Shown piece after piece: positions 1 to 6,399 of a DNA stretch of 9,275 nucleotides. The stretch lies in NCBI GenBank assembly GCA_011605715.1, contig JAAOZO010000110.1:1-9275 (forward strand), read 5' to 3'. This DNA comes from Nitrososphaerota archaeon. Lineage in GTDB: Archaea > Thermoproteota > EX4484-205 > JAAOZO01. The position numbers were made by a program, and so were the translations under genes. The notes beneath the pieces were generated by a model. The model worked only from the letters and a program-made list of their open reading frames with translations. It searched no databases and was not told the origin of the DNA. Position 1 is the stretch's first letter; each line of letters begins with the position of its first letter.

Positions 1-522
1 GGCGATGGAAGGAAATTTTTAGAGAAAACTAGGAATAAATACGACATCATTGTTATAGATGCTACCGACCCTATACCCTCTGGGCCTTCTTTGCTTCTTT
101 ACTCAAGGCAATTTTACGAAATAGTTAAAAGTAAGCTAGAAGATGGCGGCGCCTTTGTAACGCAGGCAACAGTTTTTGGATCTAATCAGTATACACGAAT
201 TTATTCAACTGTAAAGAAAGTTTTTGGTAGCGCCATTTGTTCTCACTCTTTTGTGAAGTCTTTTGGTGATGACTGGGGATTCGTAATGGCTACAAAGAGT
301 GGGAAAATTGAAACAAGAGAAAAAGATGATGTTGAGCTATGGATTAAAAGCAAGCTAAGAAAAACCCCTAAGTACCTGAACGGCGAAACATATGCCGCAA
401 ACTTTTCTATTCCAAATGAAGTAAGGAAAAAGATTGAGAAGGGCTCAAAAATCATAGAGGATTCTGAAGCGCTACGTGCTAAAACTTCTGAAGCCTCAGG
501 TGTTTGGGCATTTGAGAAATAA
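1..522 (+). CDS. speE: Polyamine aminopropyltransferase (spermidine/thermospermine synthase family), 3' part
   Basis: The 5' end lies outside the window; frame 1 is open from base 1 and gives the last 173 residues. The enzyme moves an aminopropyl group from decarboxylated S-adenosylmethionine to a polyamine or to agmatine, in the cytoplasm. Visible are GDGRKFL, the end of the nucleoside-binding region, and DATDP at residues 20-24, whose first Asp is the expected general base of the family. The stretch GPSLLLYSRQFYE and the later WGFVMATK resemble the thermospermine or N1-aminopropylagmatine type better than the classical DSSDPxGPA spermidine synthases. This comparison is from memory. The C-terminal tail of about 75 residues after WGFVMATK is Lys/Glu-rich and ends in WAFEK. 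The exact acceptor cannot be told from this fragment. An internal TTG at 91 is not the start, because conserved family sequence continues upstream of it. It converges on the FEN-1 gene 51 bp downstream. Confidence 0.85.
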   Translation, partial: GDGRKFLEKTRNKYDIIVIDATDPIPSGPSLLLYSRQFYEIVKSKLEDGGAFVTQATVFGSNQYTRIYSTVKKVFGSAICSHSFVKSFGDDWGFVMATKSGKIETREKDDVELWIKSKLRKTPKYLNGETYAANFSIPNEVRKKIEKGSKIIEDSEALRAKTSEASGVWAFEK

Positions 523-535
523 GCAAATACGCAAG

Positions 536-560
536 TTTTTTCTTTAGCTAAGAAATTTTT
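536..560 (+). terminator. T-rich terminator candidate after speE
   Basis: Two T tracts (536-545, interrupted by one C, and 556-560) follow the speE stop codon by 13-38 nt with no strong hairpin. This matches the oligo-T intrinsic termination known in archaea. The site lies in the 51-bp gap between two convergent genes. Confidence 0.4.
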
Positions 561-573
561 GCATTAATTTATT

Positions 574-1596
574 TTAAAGCCACTTACTTAAGGAAAGCTT
601 TTCCAATGAGTTGTAGAACAACGAGAGGCGATCTATTATGAGCTCTATTTTTTCTTCTGAAAATGATCTGCTATGAAGAAATCTTCTAAGCTCCTCAAAG
701 TTTGGTTTAGAGAAAGTTATGGTGTAATCTGTTACAACTTTTGGCTTCATAAATATCTCCCTAACTCTTTCTAGGTTTTCAATATTTTTGTTAAGTACTC
801 TCGTGGGAATTTTTTCTATACGTTCGTACTTCTTTATTAATCTATAAGCTTTTATTGGGCCTATTTTTGGTATACCCTCGTTAAAGTCAGTTCCAGAAAG
901 AATTGCAACATCGATGAGTTGTTCTCTTGAAATTCCGAGACGTTCGAGTGTACTTTTTAATTCTATGATCTCAGGAACAAGCGGCTTCATCCTGAGCTTT
1001 GAGGGCAAGAAATCCTTTCCACTTATTGTTATGTATCTTACAATTCGTGGAGCTCCATATAAAAGGGAATCATAATCCTGAGAAGCAATAGCCCATACAT
1101 CTTCCTTCATACACATGTACGATGCTTGTGCTTCAGCATCTTCAGGAGCGTTGATTACTGGAATTCCCATAAGTCTAAACATTTCTCTTGCATCATTAGC
1201 TAGGTCTTTTGTTAATGTTGCTGAAACTACTGCCTTTGAGAAAGCTTTTGCTACTCTACCTTGCTCTATGTTTTTCTTCCACTCTATTAGTGCCTTTTCT
1301 CTTTCTTTTCTTCTAGCCTCTAACGTTCTAAGTTTTAGCTCAGAGGGCGTACCATCAAAAACCATTATTGGTTTAATACTGTACTCAGCCATAAGTCTTG
1401 AGATTCTCAACGAAGCGCCTAACAAGTGTGAGGTAACTCTGCCTTCTCTATCTTTTAGTAATTCACCATTTGGCATTCTAACTAAAGAGAGGAACTGGTA
1501 CAACAAATTGTTTGCATCAAACGCAACAATTCTTGAGTATAACTGAGATAATTTTATCTTTCTTGGCTTTACGAGAGGCGAAAGCCTTGTTCCCAA
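574..1596 (-). CDS. fen: Flap endonuclease 1 (FEN-1)
   Basis: Structure-specific 5' nuclease that removes 5' flaps during Okazaki fragment maturation and repair, normally tethered to PCNA. The 340 residues match the usual archaeal length. The N domain shows VAFDANN (Asp27) and MVFDG (Asp81), with LK at 87-88 and the basic helical region after it. The I domain shows APEDAEAQASYM (Asp153, Glu155), ASQDYDSLL (Asp174, Asp176) and SGTDFNEG (Asp237), followed by the helix-hairpin-helix IPKIGPIKA. All seven metal-binding carboxylates are present, but the first of the glutamate pair, usually APxEGEA, is Asp. The C-terminus KLSLSKWL looks like a PCNA-interacting box with Lys in place of the usual Gln. 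The TTG start is preferred because it gives Met-Gly, and Gly2 is almost invariant in the family; no upstream ATG or GTG fits. It is transcribed divergently from the acyl-CoA synthetase gene. Confidence 0.95.
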   Translation of the reverse strand: MGTRLSPLVKPRKIKLSQLYSRIVAFDANNLLYQFLSLVRMPNGELLKDREGRVTSHLLGASLRISRLMAEYSIKPIMVFDGTPSELKLRTLEARRKEREKALIEWKKNIEQGRVAKAFSKAVVSATLTKDLANDAREMFRLMGIPVINAPEDAEAQASYMCMKEDVWAIASQDYDSLLYGAPRIVRYITISGKDFLPSKLRMKPLVPEIIELKSTLERLGISREQLIDVAILSGTDFNEGIPKIGPIKAYRLIKKYERIEKIPTRVLNKNIENLERVREIFMKPKVVTDYTITFSKPNFEELRRFLHSRSFSEEKIELIIDRLSLFYNSLEKLSLSKWL

Positions 1597-1623
1597 AACT
1601 ATTCCAGAAGAAATTAACTTAAG

Positions 1624-1639
1624 AAATAAATAATAAAGC
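1624..1639 (-). promoter_or_regulatory. TATA-like promoter of the FEN-1 gene
   Basis: Read on the minus strand this is CTTTATTATTTATTT, an archaeal box A-like AT block whose possible centres lie about 32-39 nt upstream of the TTG start. Transcription starting about 26 nt downstream of the box would leave a leader of roughly 6-13 nt. No Shine-Dalgarno match is visible before the start. Confidence 0.45.
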
Positions 1640-1652
1640 TTTTGCTATCACC

Positions 1653-1758
1653 AGCTAAGGTTATTAGCTAAAGTAAACTATGCCCTTACTTTCAGTAAGT
1701 CCTCGCAATTATGAAAAGGTCAAATACTTTAGCTAATAGACTATATAGCTACCTTGCT
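1653..1758. repeat. Structured inverted-repeat element between divergent promoters (possible ncRNA or shared operator)
   Basis: Bases 1662-1675 (TATTAGCTAAAGTA) and 1725-1738 (TACTTTAGCTAATA) are perfect 14-nt reverse complements separated by 49 nt. Inside that loop, CTTACT (1685-1690) and AGTAAG (1694-1699) form a 6-bp hairpin around TTC. Outside it, 1653-1661 can pair with 1751-1758 (8 bp with T1656 bulged), leaving a one-sided bulge of 12 nt (1739-1750). The left arm also contains a degenerate direct repeat, AGCTAAGGTTA then AGCTAAAGTAA, with a 13-bp period. The element sits between the FEN-1 box (1624-1639) and the acyl-CoA synthetase box (1771-1780). If both transcripts are nearly leaderless, it belongs to neither mRNA. 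It could be a regulator site, a small RNA gene, or the relic of a small mobile element. I recognise no known RNA family in it. Confidence 0.5.
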
Positions 1759-1763
1759 ATTTT

Positions 1764-1780
1764 CAAGAAAACTTTTTATT
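1764..1780 (+). promoter_or_regulatory. BRE/TATA promoter of the acyl-CoA synthetase gene
   Basis: A purine-rich BRE-like stretch (AAGAAAA) is followed by CTTTTTATT. The TATA centre near 1776 predicts a start of transcription near 1802, within a few bases of both candidate start codons (GTG 1798, ATG 1807). A nearly leaderless mRNA is therefore expected and would favour the ATG at 1807. Confidence 0.5.
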
Positions 1781-1797
1781 GGAAGGAAAAGTAGGCT

Positions 1798-3951
1798 GTG
1801 GAGAAAATGACTGAATTAATTGAAGTAATAACTAAGCTTCTTAGGCCAAACAGTATAGCCGTTATAGGGGCAGCAAGGGAACCAAGCAAAATTGGTCATG
1901 TTGTAGTAAAAAACATACTAGAAAGCTCTTTTCCAAGAGAAAAAGTTTTTCCCATAAATCCGAATGCAGAGGAGATTTTAGGTTTAAAGTGCTACAAGTC
2001 TATCAAAGATGTTCCGTACAGTATTGACTTAGCAATCATAGTAGTTCCTGCAAAAATAGTGCCTCAAGTACTAAAGGAAAGTATAGAAAAAGGCATTAAA
2101 GCAATTGCTATAATTTCTGCAGGATTTAAAGAAGTAGGCAATGTAAAAGAAGAGCTTGAACTTGTTGAGATTGCAAGAAACGGAAACGCAAGAATTTTAG
2201 GTCCAAACATAGTTGGAATCGCAGATACTGTGAAAAAGGTAAACGCAGGCTTCATACAGCAATTGCCTAAAGAAGGAAGGATTGCTTTTATTAGTCAAAG
2301 TGGTGCTTTGGCGATAGGCTTAGCTGGCTGGACTTCTCTAAAACAAATTGGACTATCTGACTTAGTTAGCATAGGTAACAAAGCAGACTTAAACGAAGTT
2401 GACTTCATAGAGTACTTTGGAGAGGATAAGTATACAAAAGTTATAACTTTGTACTTGGAAGGTGTAGATGATGGAAGAAGATTCCTGAAGGTTTCCAAAG
2501 AAGTAAGTAAGAAGAAGCCAATAATAGTGCTAAAACCTGGAAAGTCAGAAAGAACTTCACAAGCAATAAAGTCCCACACTGGCTCTTTAGCTGGCTCAGA
2601 CAGAGCCTACGAAGCGGCCTTCAAGCAGGCTGGAATAATAAGGGCGCCCACGATAGTTGAGCTTTTCGATTGGGCTACAGCATTTGACTTACTTCCACTA
2701 CCTCATGGTGAAAATTCTGTCATCTTAACAAACGGAGGAGGTGCTGGAGTCATGGCAACAGACGCTGCTGAAGAGTTCGAAGTAAAGCTTATGGATATTC
2801 CAAAGGACTTAGCTGAAAAACTTAGGAAGTTCATGCCTCCGTTTGGTAGCGTGTACAATCCAATTGACCTAACTGGAATGGCTTCGCCAAACGACTATGA
2901 AGGGGCTTTAAAGGCACTTTTAGAAGATGAAAGAGTTAACAACATAATAGTATTATACTGTCATACGGCACAAACTAATCCAGTAGACGTAGCAAATGCA
3001 ATCGTTAGAGTAAAAAGTTCGCTAAACAATGGAAAGCCAATAACAGCAGCATTCATCGGAGGAAAAGAGTGCGATGATGCCATAAAGTTACTTATTTCAA
3101 ATGGAATTCCAGCATACGACGTGCCTGAGAAAGCAGTTTCCGCCCTTGGTCAATTGTTAAAGTACAACAGATTCCTAAATAAGCAGAAAGCTGTAGGAGA
3201 AGTGCAAGAAGTTAAAGTGGATAAGAATAAAGCAGAAAAAATAATAAAAGCTGTACTAAAAGAAAAAAGAAATATCCTTCTACCCTCTGAGGCTGCTGAG
3301 CTAGCAGAATCATATGGAATTCCGGTAGTTAGTAAAGTTAGAGTAAGTAGTGTAGAAGAAGCAGTAAGGGCTGCAAATAAGGTTGGGTACCCAGTAGTTT
3401 TAGAAGTAGAGTCTCCAAGTATACTCCATAAGGTTGACGTTGGAGGAATAATACTTAACATTAAAGACCAAGATGGAGTAAAGCAAGCGTATGAAAAGAT
3501 TATGAAAAGTGTAAAAGAAAAAGCACCAAACGCTGAGATAAGAGGAATACTTGTTAGGAAAATGGTTCCACAGGGGCGAGAAGTAGCTATAGGCGTTCAT
3601 AGGGATGCCGCTTTTGGTCCATTGATAATGTTTGGAAGTGGTGGTACCTTAATAGAACTTTACAGAGACGTAACTTTCAGAGTTGCACCACTAACAAAAG
3701 AAGATGCGGAAGAGATGATAAATGAAACCAAAGCTTCGAAACTCATTGAAGGCATAAGAGGTGAGAAACCTTCAGATAAAGAGAAAGTTAAAGAAGTCAT
3801 AGTTAGGGTTGCAAAATTAGCAGAAGACTTTCCAGAAATAGAAGATATCGACATAAACCCATTGTTTGTTTATGGCATTGGCGAATATACTACTACAGCG
3901 CTCGCTGCTGACGTAAAAGTAATCTTGAAGAAGTCTTCGAACGAAAAATAA
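1798..3951 (+). CDS. Acyl-CoA (acetyl-CoA) synthetase, ADP-forming, fused alpha-beta
   Basis: Converts acyl-CoA, ADP and phosphate to the acid, CoA and ATP, or the reverse; in many archaea this is the energy-conserving step of fermentation. The 717 residues hold both subunit types in one chain. The CoA-binding Rossmann domain lies at about 10-140 (VIGAAREPSKIG, GPNIVG). The succinyl-CoA-ligase-like domains lie at about 150-460 (ISQSGA at 165-170; KSHTGSLAGS with the phosphorylated His260). An ATP-grasp domain follows at about 490-710 (HKVDVGG with second histidine His544, GREVAIG, FGSGGTLIE, DINPL). Two oddities: the Lys expected before the HK motif (usually VVLK or similar) is Glu536, and GPNC is GPNI. 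A TAG at 1792-1794 limits the N-terminus; the start is GTG 1798 or, more likely with a leaderless mRNA, ATG 1807. The acyl substrate is not predictable; related fused enzymes also activate hydroxy acids in autotrophic thaumarchaea. It has no operon partner. Confidence 0.93.
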   Translation: MEKMTELIEVITKLLRPNSIAVIGAAREPSKIGHVVVKNILESSFPREKVFPINPNAEEILGLKCYKSIKDVPYSIDLAIIVVPAKIVPQVLKESIEKGIKAIAIISAGFKEVGNVKEELELVEIARNGNARILGPNIVGIADTVKKVNAGFIQQLPKEGRIAFISQSGALAIGLAGWTSLKQIGLSDLVSIGNKADLNEVDFIEYFGEDKYTKVITLYLEGVDDGRRFLKVSKEVSKKKPIIVLKPGKSERTSQAIKSHTGSLAGSDRAYEAAFKQAGIIRAPTIVELFDWATAFDLLPLPHGENSVILTNGGGAGVMATDAAEEFEVKLMDIPKDLAEKLRKFMPPFGSVYNPIDLTGMASPNDYEGALKALLEDERVNNIIVLYCHTAQTNPVDVANAIVRVKSSLNNGKPITAAFIGGKECDDAIKLLISNGIPAYDVPEKAVSALGQLLKYNRFLNKQKAVGEVQEVKVDKNKAEKIIKAVLKEKRNILLPSEAAELAESYGIPVVSKVRVSSVEEAVRAANKVGYPVVLEVESPSILHKVDVGGIILNIKDQDGVKQAYEKIMKSVKEKAPNAEIRGILVRKMVPQGREVAIGVHRDAAFGPLIMFGSGGTLIELYRDVTFRVAPLTKEDAEEMINETKASKLIEGIRGEKPSDKEKVKEVIVRVAKLAEDFPEIEDIDINPLFVYGIGEYTTTALAADVKVILKKSSNEK

Positions 3952-4010
3952 TTTTTAGAATCCTTTTATAATTTTAGCTTTAAGTTCTTCAAAGTAGCAT
4001 TTTTATTTTA
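3952..4010 (+). terminator. T-rich termination region after the acyl-CoA synthetase gene
   Basis: A T5 tract starts directly after the TAA stop, followed by further T-rich runs (CCTTTTATAATTTT near 3962-3975 and ATTTTTATTTTA near 3999-4010). No strong hairpin is seen. The gap is convergent with the prenyl synthase gene, so both transcripts must end here. Confidence 0.4.
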
Positions 4011-4049
4011 GTTAAAATGACGTTACTCCTATTTTATTAGAAATGAACT

Positions 4050-5054
4050 TCAGAATTGCCTACTTGTGACAAAATCTGCTATGTTTTCTAAGATAAGTTT
4101 TGCCTCTGTTTGCTTTAGTGGTTTCAAAGCTTCCTTTAATTTTACTTTATATGAGTCTAAGATCTCAAATACTTCTTTTTCCACATTCGTACTTTTTATC
4201 ATCTTTATAGCATCTAAGATTTCTTCTTTTGTTGTCTCTTGCTTTGATATTACTCCAATCAGCTTATTTCTATTTTCTTCATCCATCTTTTTCATAGATA
4301 ACAGTACAACAATGTTTGCAATTCTGTGTTCCATAATGTCCTTGCCAACAATTTTTCCTATGAGCTCTTCATCTCCATATATATCTAAGTAATCATCAGT
4401 AATTTGAAACATTATACCAAGATTAGTTCCATAACTCCTCAGCGCAGTTATTTCTTCTTCTGTACCTCCTCCAACTATTGCACCAGACTCACAACTTGCT
4501 CTAAAGAGAGCAGCTGTCTTCTTATCTATCATGTAGAAGTAATCGTCTATATCAACATTTGGCCTTCTTTTTGAGTTAATAAAAGGCTCATTTTCTCTTA
4601 TTCCTCTTTCAAAGAGTACTTCAAGCATAGCACCTTCAAGTATTTCATCTATAGTTCTTGTTAGAACTTTAATTAGTCTAAGGAACTGTGGAGCCTGCTC
4701 TAAAGCTCTTACTACCGCTTCTCTGTACTTTAATCCAACAAGAAGCGAAGTTACTTCTCCAAATGCCTTTCTTAACGTTGGTACTCCTCTCCTTGTTTCT
4801 CCCTTGTCTATTATGTCATCGAAAATTAAAGTGGTGTTGTGAGCTATTTCGTAAGCTACAGCAACAGGTAGAGCAGAATTTATGTCTCCGCCTACTGCTT
4901 GAGCACTCAGTAAAACTAAGGTAGGCCTAATTCTCTTTCCTCCAGTTTTAATTGGGTAAAGCATCGCTTCCCTAAACTCAGTTGGGATGTTTTGAACCAA
5001 AAATTTCTCTATGTCTAAGTCTATATTTTTACCGTAGGTAAGTAACTTCTCCAA
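4050..5054 (-). CDS. Geranylgeranyl-type (polyprenyl) diphosphate synthase
   Basis: Trans-isoprenyl diphosphate synthase that condenses isopentenyl diphosphate onto allylic primers; in archaea it supplies the C20 (or C25) chains of ether lipids. The 334-residue protein shows GGKRIRP (38-44), the first Asp-rich motif DDIID (79-83) followed by RRG, and the second Asp-rich motif DDYLD (220-224) followed by GKIVGKD. The first motif has no two-residue insertion, as in archaeal type I enzymes. The residues four and five places before it are both Thr (Thr74, Thr75). Type I C20 enzymes such as that of Sulfolobus acidocaldarius have a bulky aromatic at -5, so product length may exceed C20. The AGD-like motif common after RRG is VGLKY here. 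The start is TTG, chosen because a strong TATA box lies 34 bp upstream of it. It is the last of three minus-strand genes but has its own promoter. Confidence is high for the family and moderate for the product. Confidence 0.92.
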   Translation of the reverse strand: MEKLLTYGKNIDLDIEKFLVQNIPTEFREAMLYPIKTGGKRIRPTLVLLSAQAVGGDINSALPVAVAYEIAHNTTLIFDDIIDKGETRRGVPTLRKAFGEVTSLLVGLKYREAVVRALEQAPQFLRLIKVLTRTIDEILEGAMLEVLFERGIRENEPFINSKRRPNVDIDDYFYMIDKKTAALFRASCESGAIVGGGTEEEITALRSYGTNLGIMFQITDDYLDIYGDEELIGKIVGKDIMEHRIANIVVLLSMKKMDEENRNKLIGVISKQETTKEEILDAIKMIKSTNVEKEVFEILDSYKVKLKEALKPLKQTEAKLILENIADFVTSRQF

Positions 5055-5082
5055 CCTTATTCAGGCTGAGTAAGAGCATGAA

Positions 5083-5100
5083 TATTTTAAAAAGGTTTTC
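5083..5100 (-). promoter_or_regulatory. BRE/TATA promoter of the prenyl diphosphate synthase gene
   Basis: On the minus strand the sequence GAAAACCTTTTTAAAATA combines a purine-rich BRE with a near-consensus archaeal box A. It is centred about 34 bp before the TTG start, giving a predicted leader of about 8 nt. It is one of the strongest promoter matches in the window. Confidence 0.65.
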
Positions 5101-5118
5101 TTGGCAGTTAATACCTTC

Positions 5119-5145
5119 TAACTTTTTGTCGAACCTTAAAAGTTA
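5119..5145. repeat. 8-bp inverted repeat downstream of the DUF72-SWIM gene
   Basis: TAACTTTT (5119-5126) and AAAAGTTA (5138-5145) are perfect reverse complements around an 11-nt loop. The repeat lies 64 nt past the stop of the DUF72-SWIM gene and upstream of the prenyl synthase promoter. It could help end the upstream transcript or bind a regulator. It is AT-rich, so chance is possible. Confidence 0.3.
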
Positions 5146-5208
5146 ACGGCTCATTTTGAAGGTCTCTAACCTAAAGTTGTTTGCTAAAGGTGTGAATTTG
5201 TGGTTTAC

Positions 5209-6363
5209 CTAAAGTTCAAAAACCCATTCGTCTAAGTTTGTTATGACTTCCTTCAACACATTTTTTGAGGTCTCTTCAGGCAAGTACAAGAAGACACTAG
5301 CAATATGCTTACAAAATTGCTTTGAACTCGCTCTTTTCTTCCAATCTTCGCAATTGTGTATTATCTTTCTCTCATCAATTCTTATCTCAAAATCGTATTC
5401 CTTTACTTTACCTCTAATCCTATTTTCATTCATCTCTAGTATTTCAACGCTGCTCTTTTCTTCTTTAGCTCTTTCAAATCTTTTCTTATCTGTAAAAGCT
5501 AAAACCATTTCATTTACGTTTCCACTACTCAGTGCACTAAGTCCTTTATTCTTTGTCTCTTCTATAACCGTATTTTCAAAGTACTTCAGTATTTTGTTGA
5601 GTGCCTTTTCTTGCTTGTCGTTAGCTACTCCTAAAGTTCTTAGCATTTGAAGGGCGTTCTTTGGCGCGTAACCCCTAAAATGGTTGTTGAAGTACCCATA
5701 CAAAACCTCTGCCTTATCCTTAATGTTGTCTATTTTTTCTTTCCAATCCTTAAGTTCGTCTTCTCTATACTCATAGTAGTACCACGGTCTTCCCCCTCTT
5801 CCGTGCCACCTTATGTATGCCAGGTTGCTTGTTACTTCAAGTATAGGTGGAAGAAGAGGCTCATCTACTATACAATAGCCTATGTTGTAATTCCTTAAAA
5901 TTTTAAATGTTTCTTCTTGAATCCAAGATTTATCTCTAAATTCTACTACAAAGTTGTACTTATTAGTATCTAGGTTACTTATAAAACTGGTGAAATTTTC
6001 TAGAAGTTCTCCTTTACCTTTTGGAGGCAGTTGCATTAACAGAGCTCCTAATTTTCCACTTTCTTTCAAGGGTTGTATGAGCCTAAGAAACTTGCTAAGG
6101 TCTTCCAAAGCGCCTTTTTTTATGTCTAGCAACTCTTTATGTGTGATATCTTTTGGAATTTTCATAGAAAATTTAAAATCCTTTGGTGCAACTCTAGAAA
6201 GGCCGTTCATAAAAGAAAGGCTTGGAAAACTGTAAAAAGTTGAGTCAATCTCTACTGTTTGGAAAACTTCAGAATAATACGAAAATTGCTTTTCGTAATC
6301 ATCGTAGAACGGCCCTACCCATTCTTTGTAGTTCCAACCAGAAGTGCCAATTAGTATCTTCAT
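5209..6363 (-). CDS. DUF72 (YecE-like TIM-barrel) protein with C-terminal SWIM-like zinc finger
   Basis: Function unknown. Residues 1-245 are a full DUF72 domain, a TIM-barrel-like family: IGTSGWNYKEW (5-15), EIDSTFYSFP (38-47), FKFSMKIPKDITH (63-75), VVEFRDKSW (139-147), RWHGRGG (185-191) and YGYFNNHFRGYAPKNAL (222-238). Residues 246-300 are a charged linker with little recognisable sequence. Residues 301-384 look like a SWIM zinc finger, IHNCEDW then FCKHIASVFLYL, with likely ligands His336, Cys338, Cys351 and His353. The usual pattern is CxC...CxH, so the first Cys is replaced by His. SWIM domains are thought to bind DNA or proteins. No signal peptide or membrane segment is seen, so it is probably cytoplasmic. 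It follows rpiA by 27 bp and may be co-transcribed, although TATA-like sequence precedes it. The start is ATG at the conserved N-terminus of the family. Confidence 0.88.
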   Translation of the reverse strand: MKILIGTSGWNYKEWVGPFYDDYEKQFSYYSEVFQTVEIDSTFYSFPSLSFMNGLSRVAPKDFKFSMKIPKDITHKELLDIKKGALEDLSKFLRLIQPLKESGKLGALLMQLPPKGKGELLENFTSFISNLDTNKYNFVVEFRDKSWIQEETFKILRNYNIGYCIVDEPLLPPILEVTSNLAYIRWHGRGGRPWYYYEYREDELKDWKEKIDNIKDKAEVLYGYFNNHFRGYAPKNALQMLRTLGVANDKQEKALNKILKYFENTVIEETKNKGLSALSSGNVNEMVLAFTDKKRFERAKEEKSSVEILEMNENRIRGKVKEYDFEIRIDERKIIHNCEDWKKRASSKQFCKHIASVFLYLPEETSKNVLKEVITNLDEWVFEL

Positions 6364-6373
6364 TTTTTAAGGT

Positions 6374-6399
6374 TAATAAATAAAAAGGAGTTAATAAAG
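6374..6399 (-). promoter_or_regulatory. AT-rich promoter candidate of the DUF72-SWIM gene
   Basis: On the minus strand, CTTTATTAAC (overlapping the rpiA stop) and CCTTTTTATTTATTAACC precede the ATG by about 20-32 nt. Either could serve as box A for a leaderless or short-leader transcript. The T5 run could instead help terminate rpiA. There is no Shine-Dalgarno site, which weakens a simple co-translation model with rpiA. Confidence 0.4.

Noticed and set aside
91..522. TTG at 91 as a true start of a short 143-residue protein
   Set aside because: Conserved aminopropyltransferase sequence, including DATDP, lies in the same open frame upstream of it.
1644..1735. tRNA-like look of the 1653-1738 element (AGCT-loop-AGCT like a D-arm; GGTCAAAT like a T-loop)
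   Set aside because: There is no U8 before the supposed D-arm, no matching 7-bp acceptor stem, no proper anticodon arm and only four T-stem pairs, so a tRNA or tRNA pseudogene is not supported.
1597..1797. C/D box small RNA in the divergent gap
   Set aside because: A CTGA is present on the minus strand, but I find no good RTGATGA C box or D'/C' pair at the proper spacing.
3400..3600. Open frame antisense to the ATP-grasp domain of the acyl-CoA synthetase
   Set aside because: The sense frame carries all family motifs here, and the antisense frame shows none.
4688..4924. Leu-rich open frame opposite the prenyl diphosphate synthase
   Set aside because: It is antisense to the catalytic core of a conserved enzyme, with no promoter and no recognisable domain.
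5169..5217. Direct repeat ACCTAAAGTT at 5169-5178 and again around 5208-5217
   Set aside because: It is only about ten bases, occurs twice, and one copy overlaps the stop codon of the DUF72-SWIM gene. It is likely chance.
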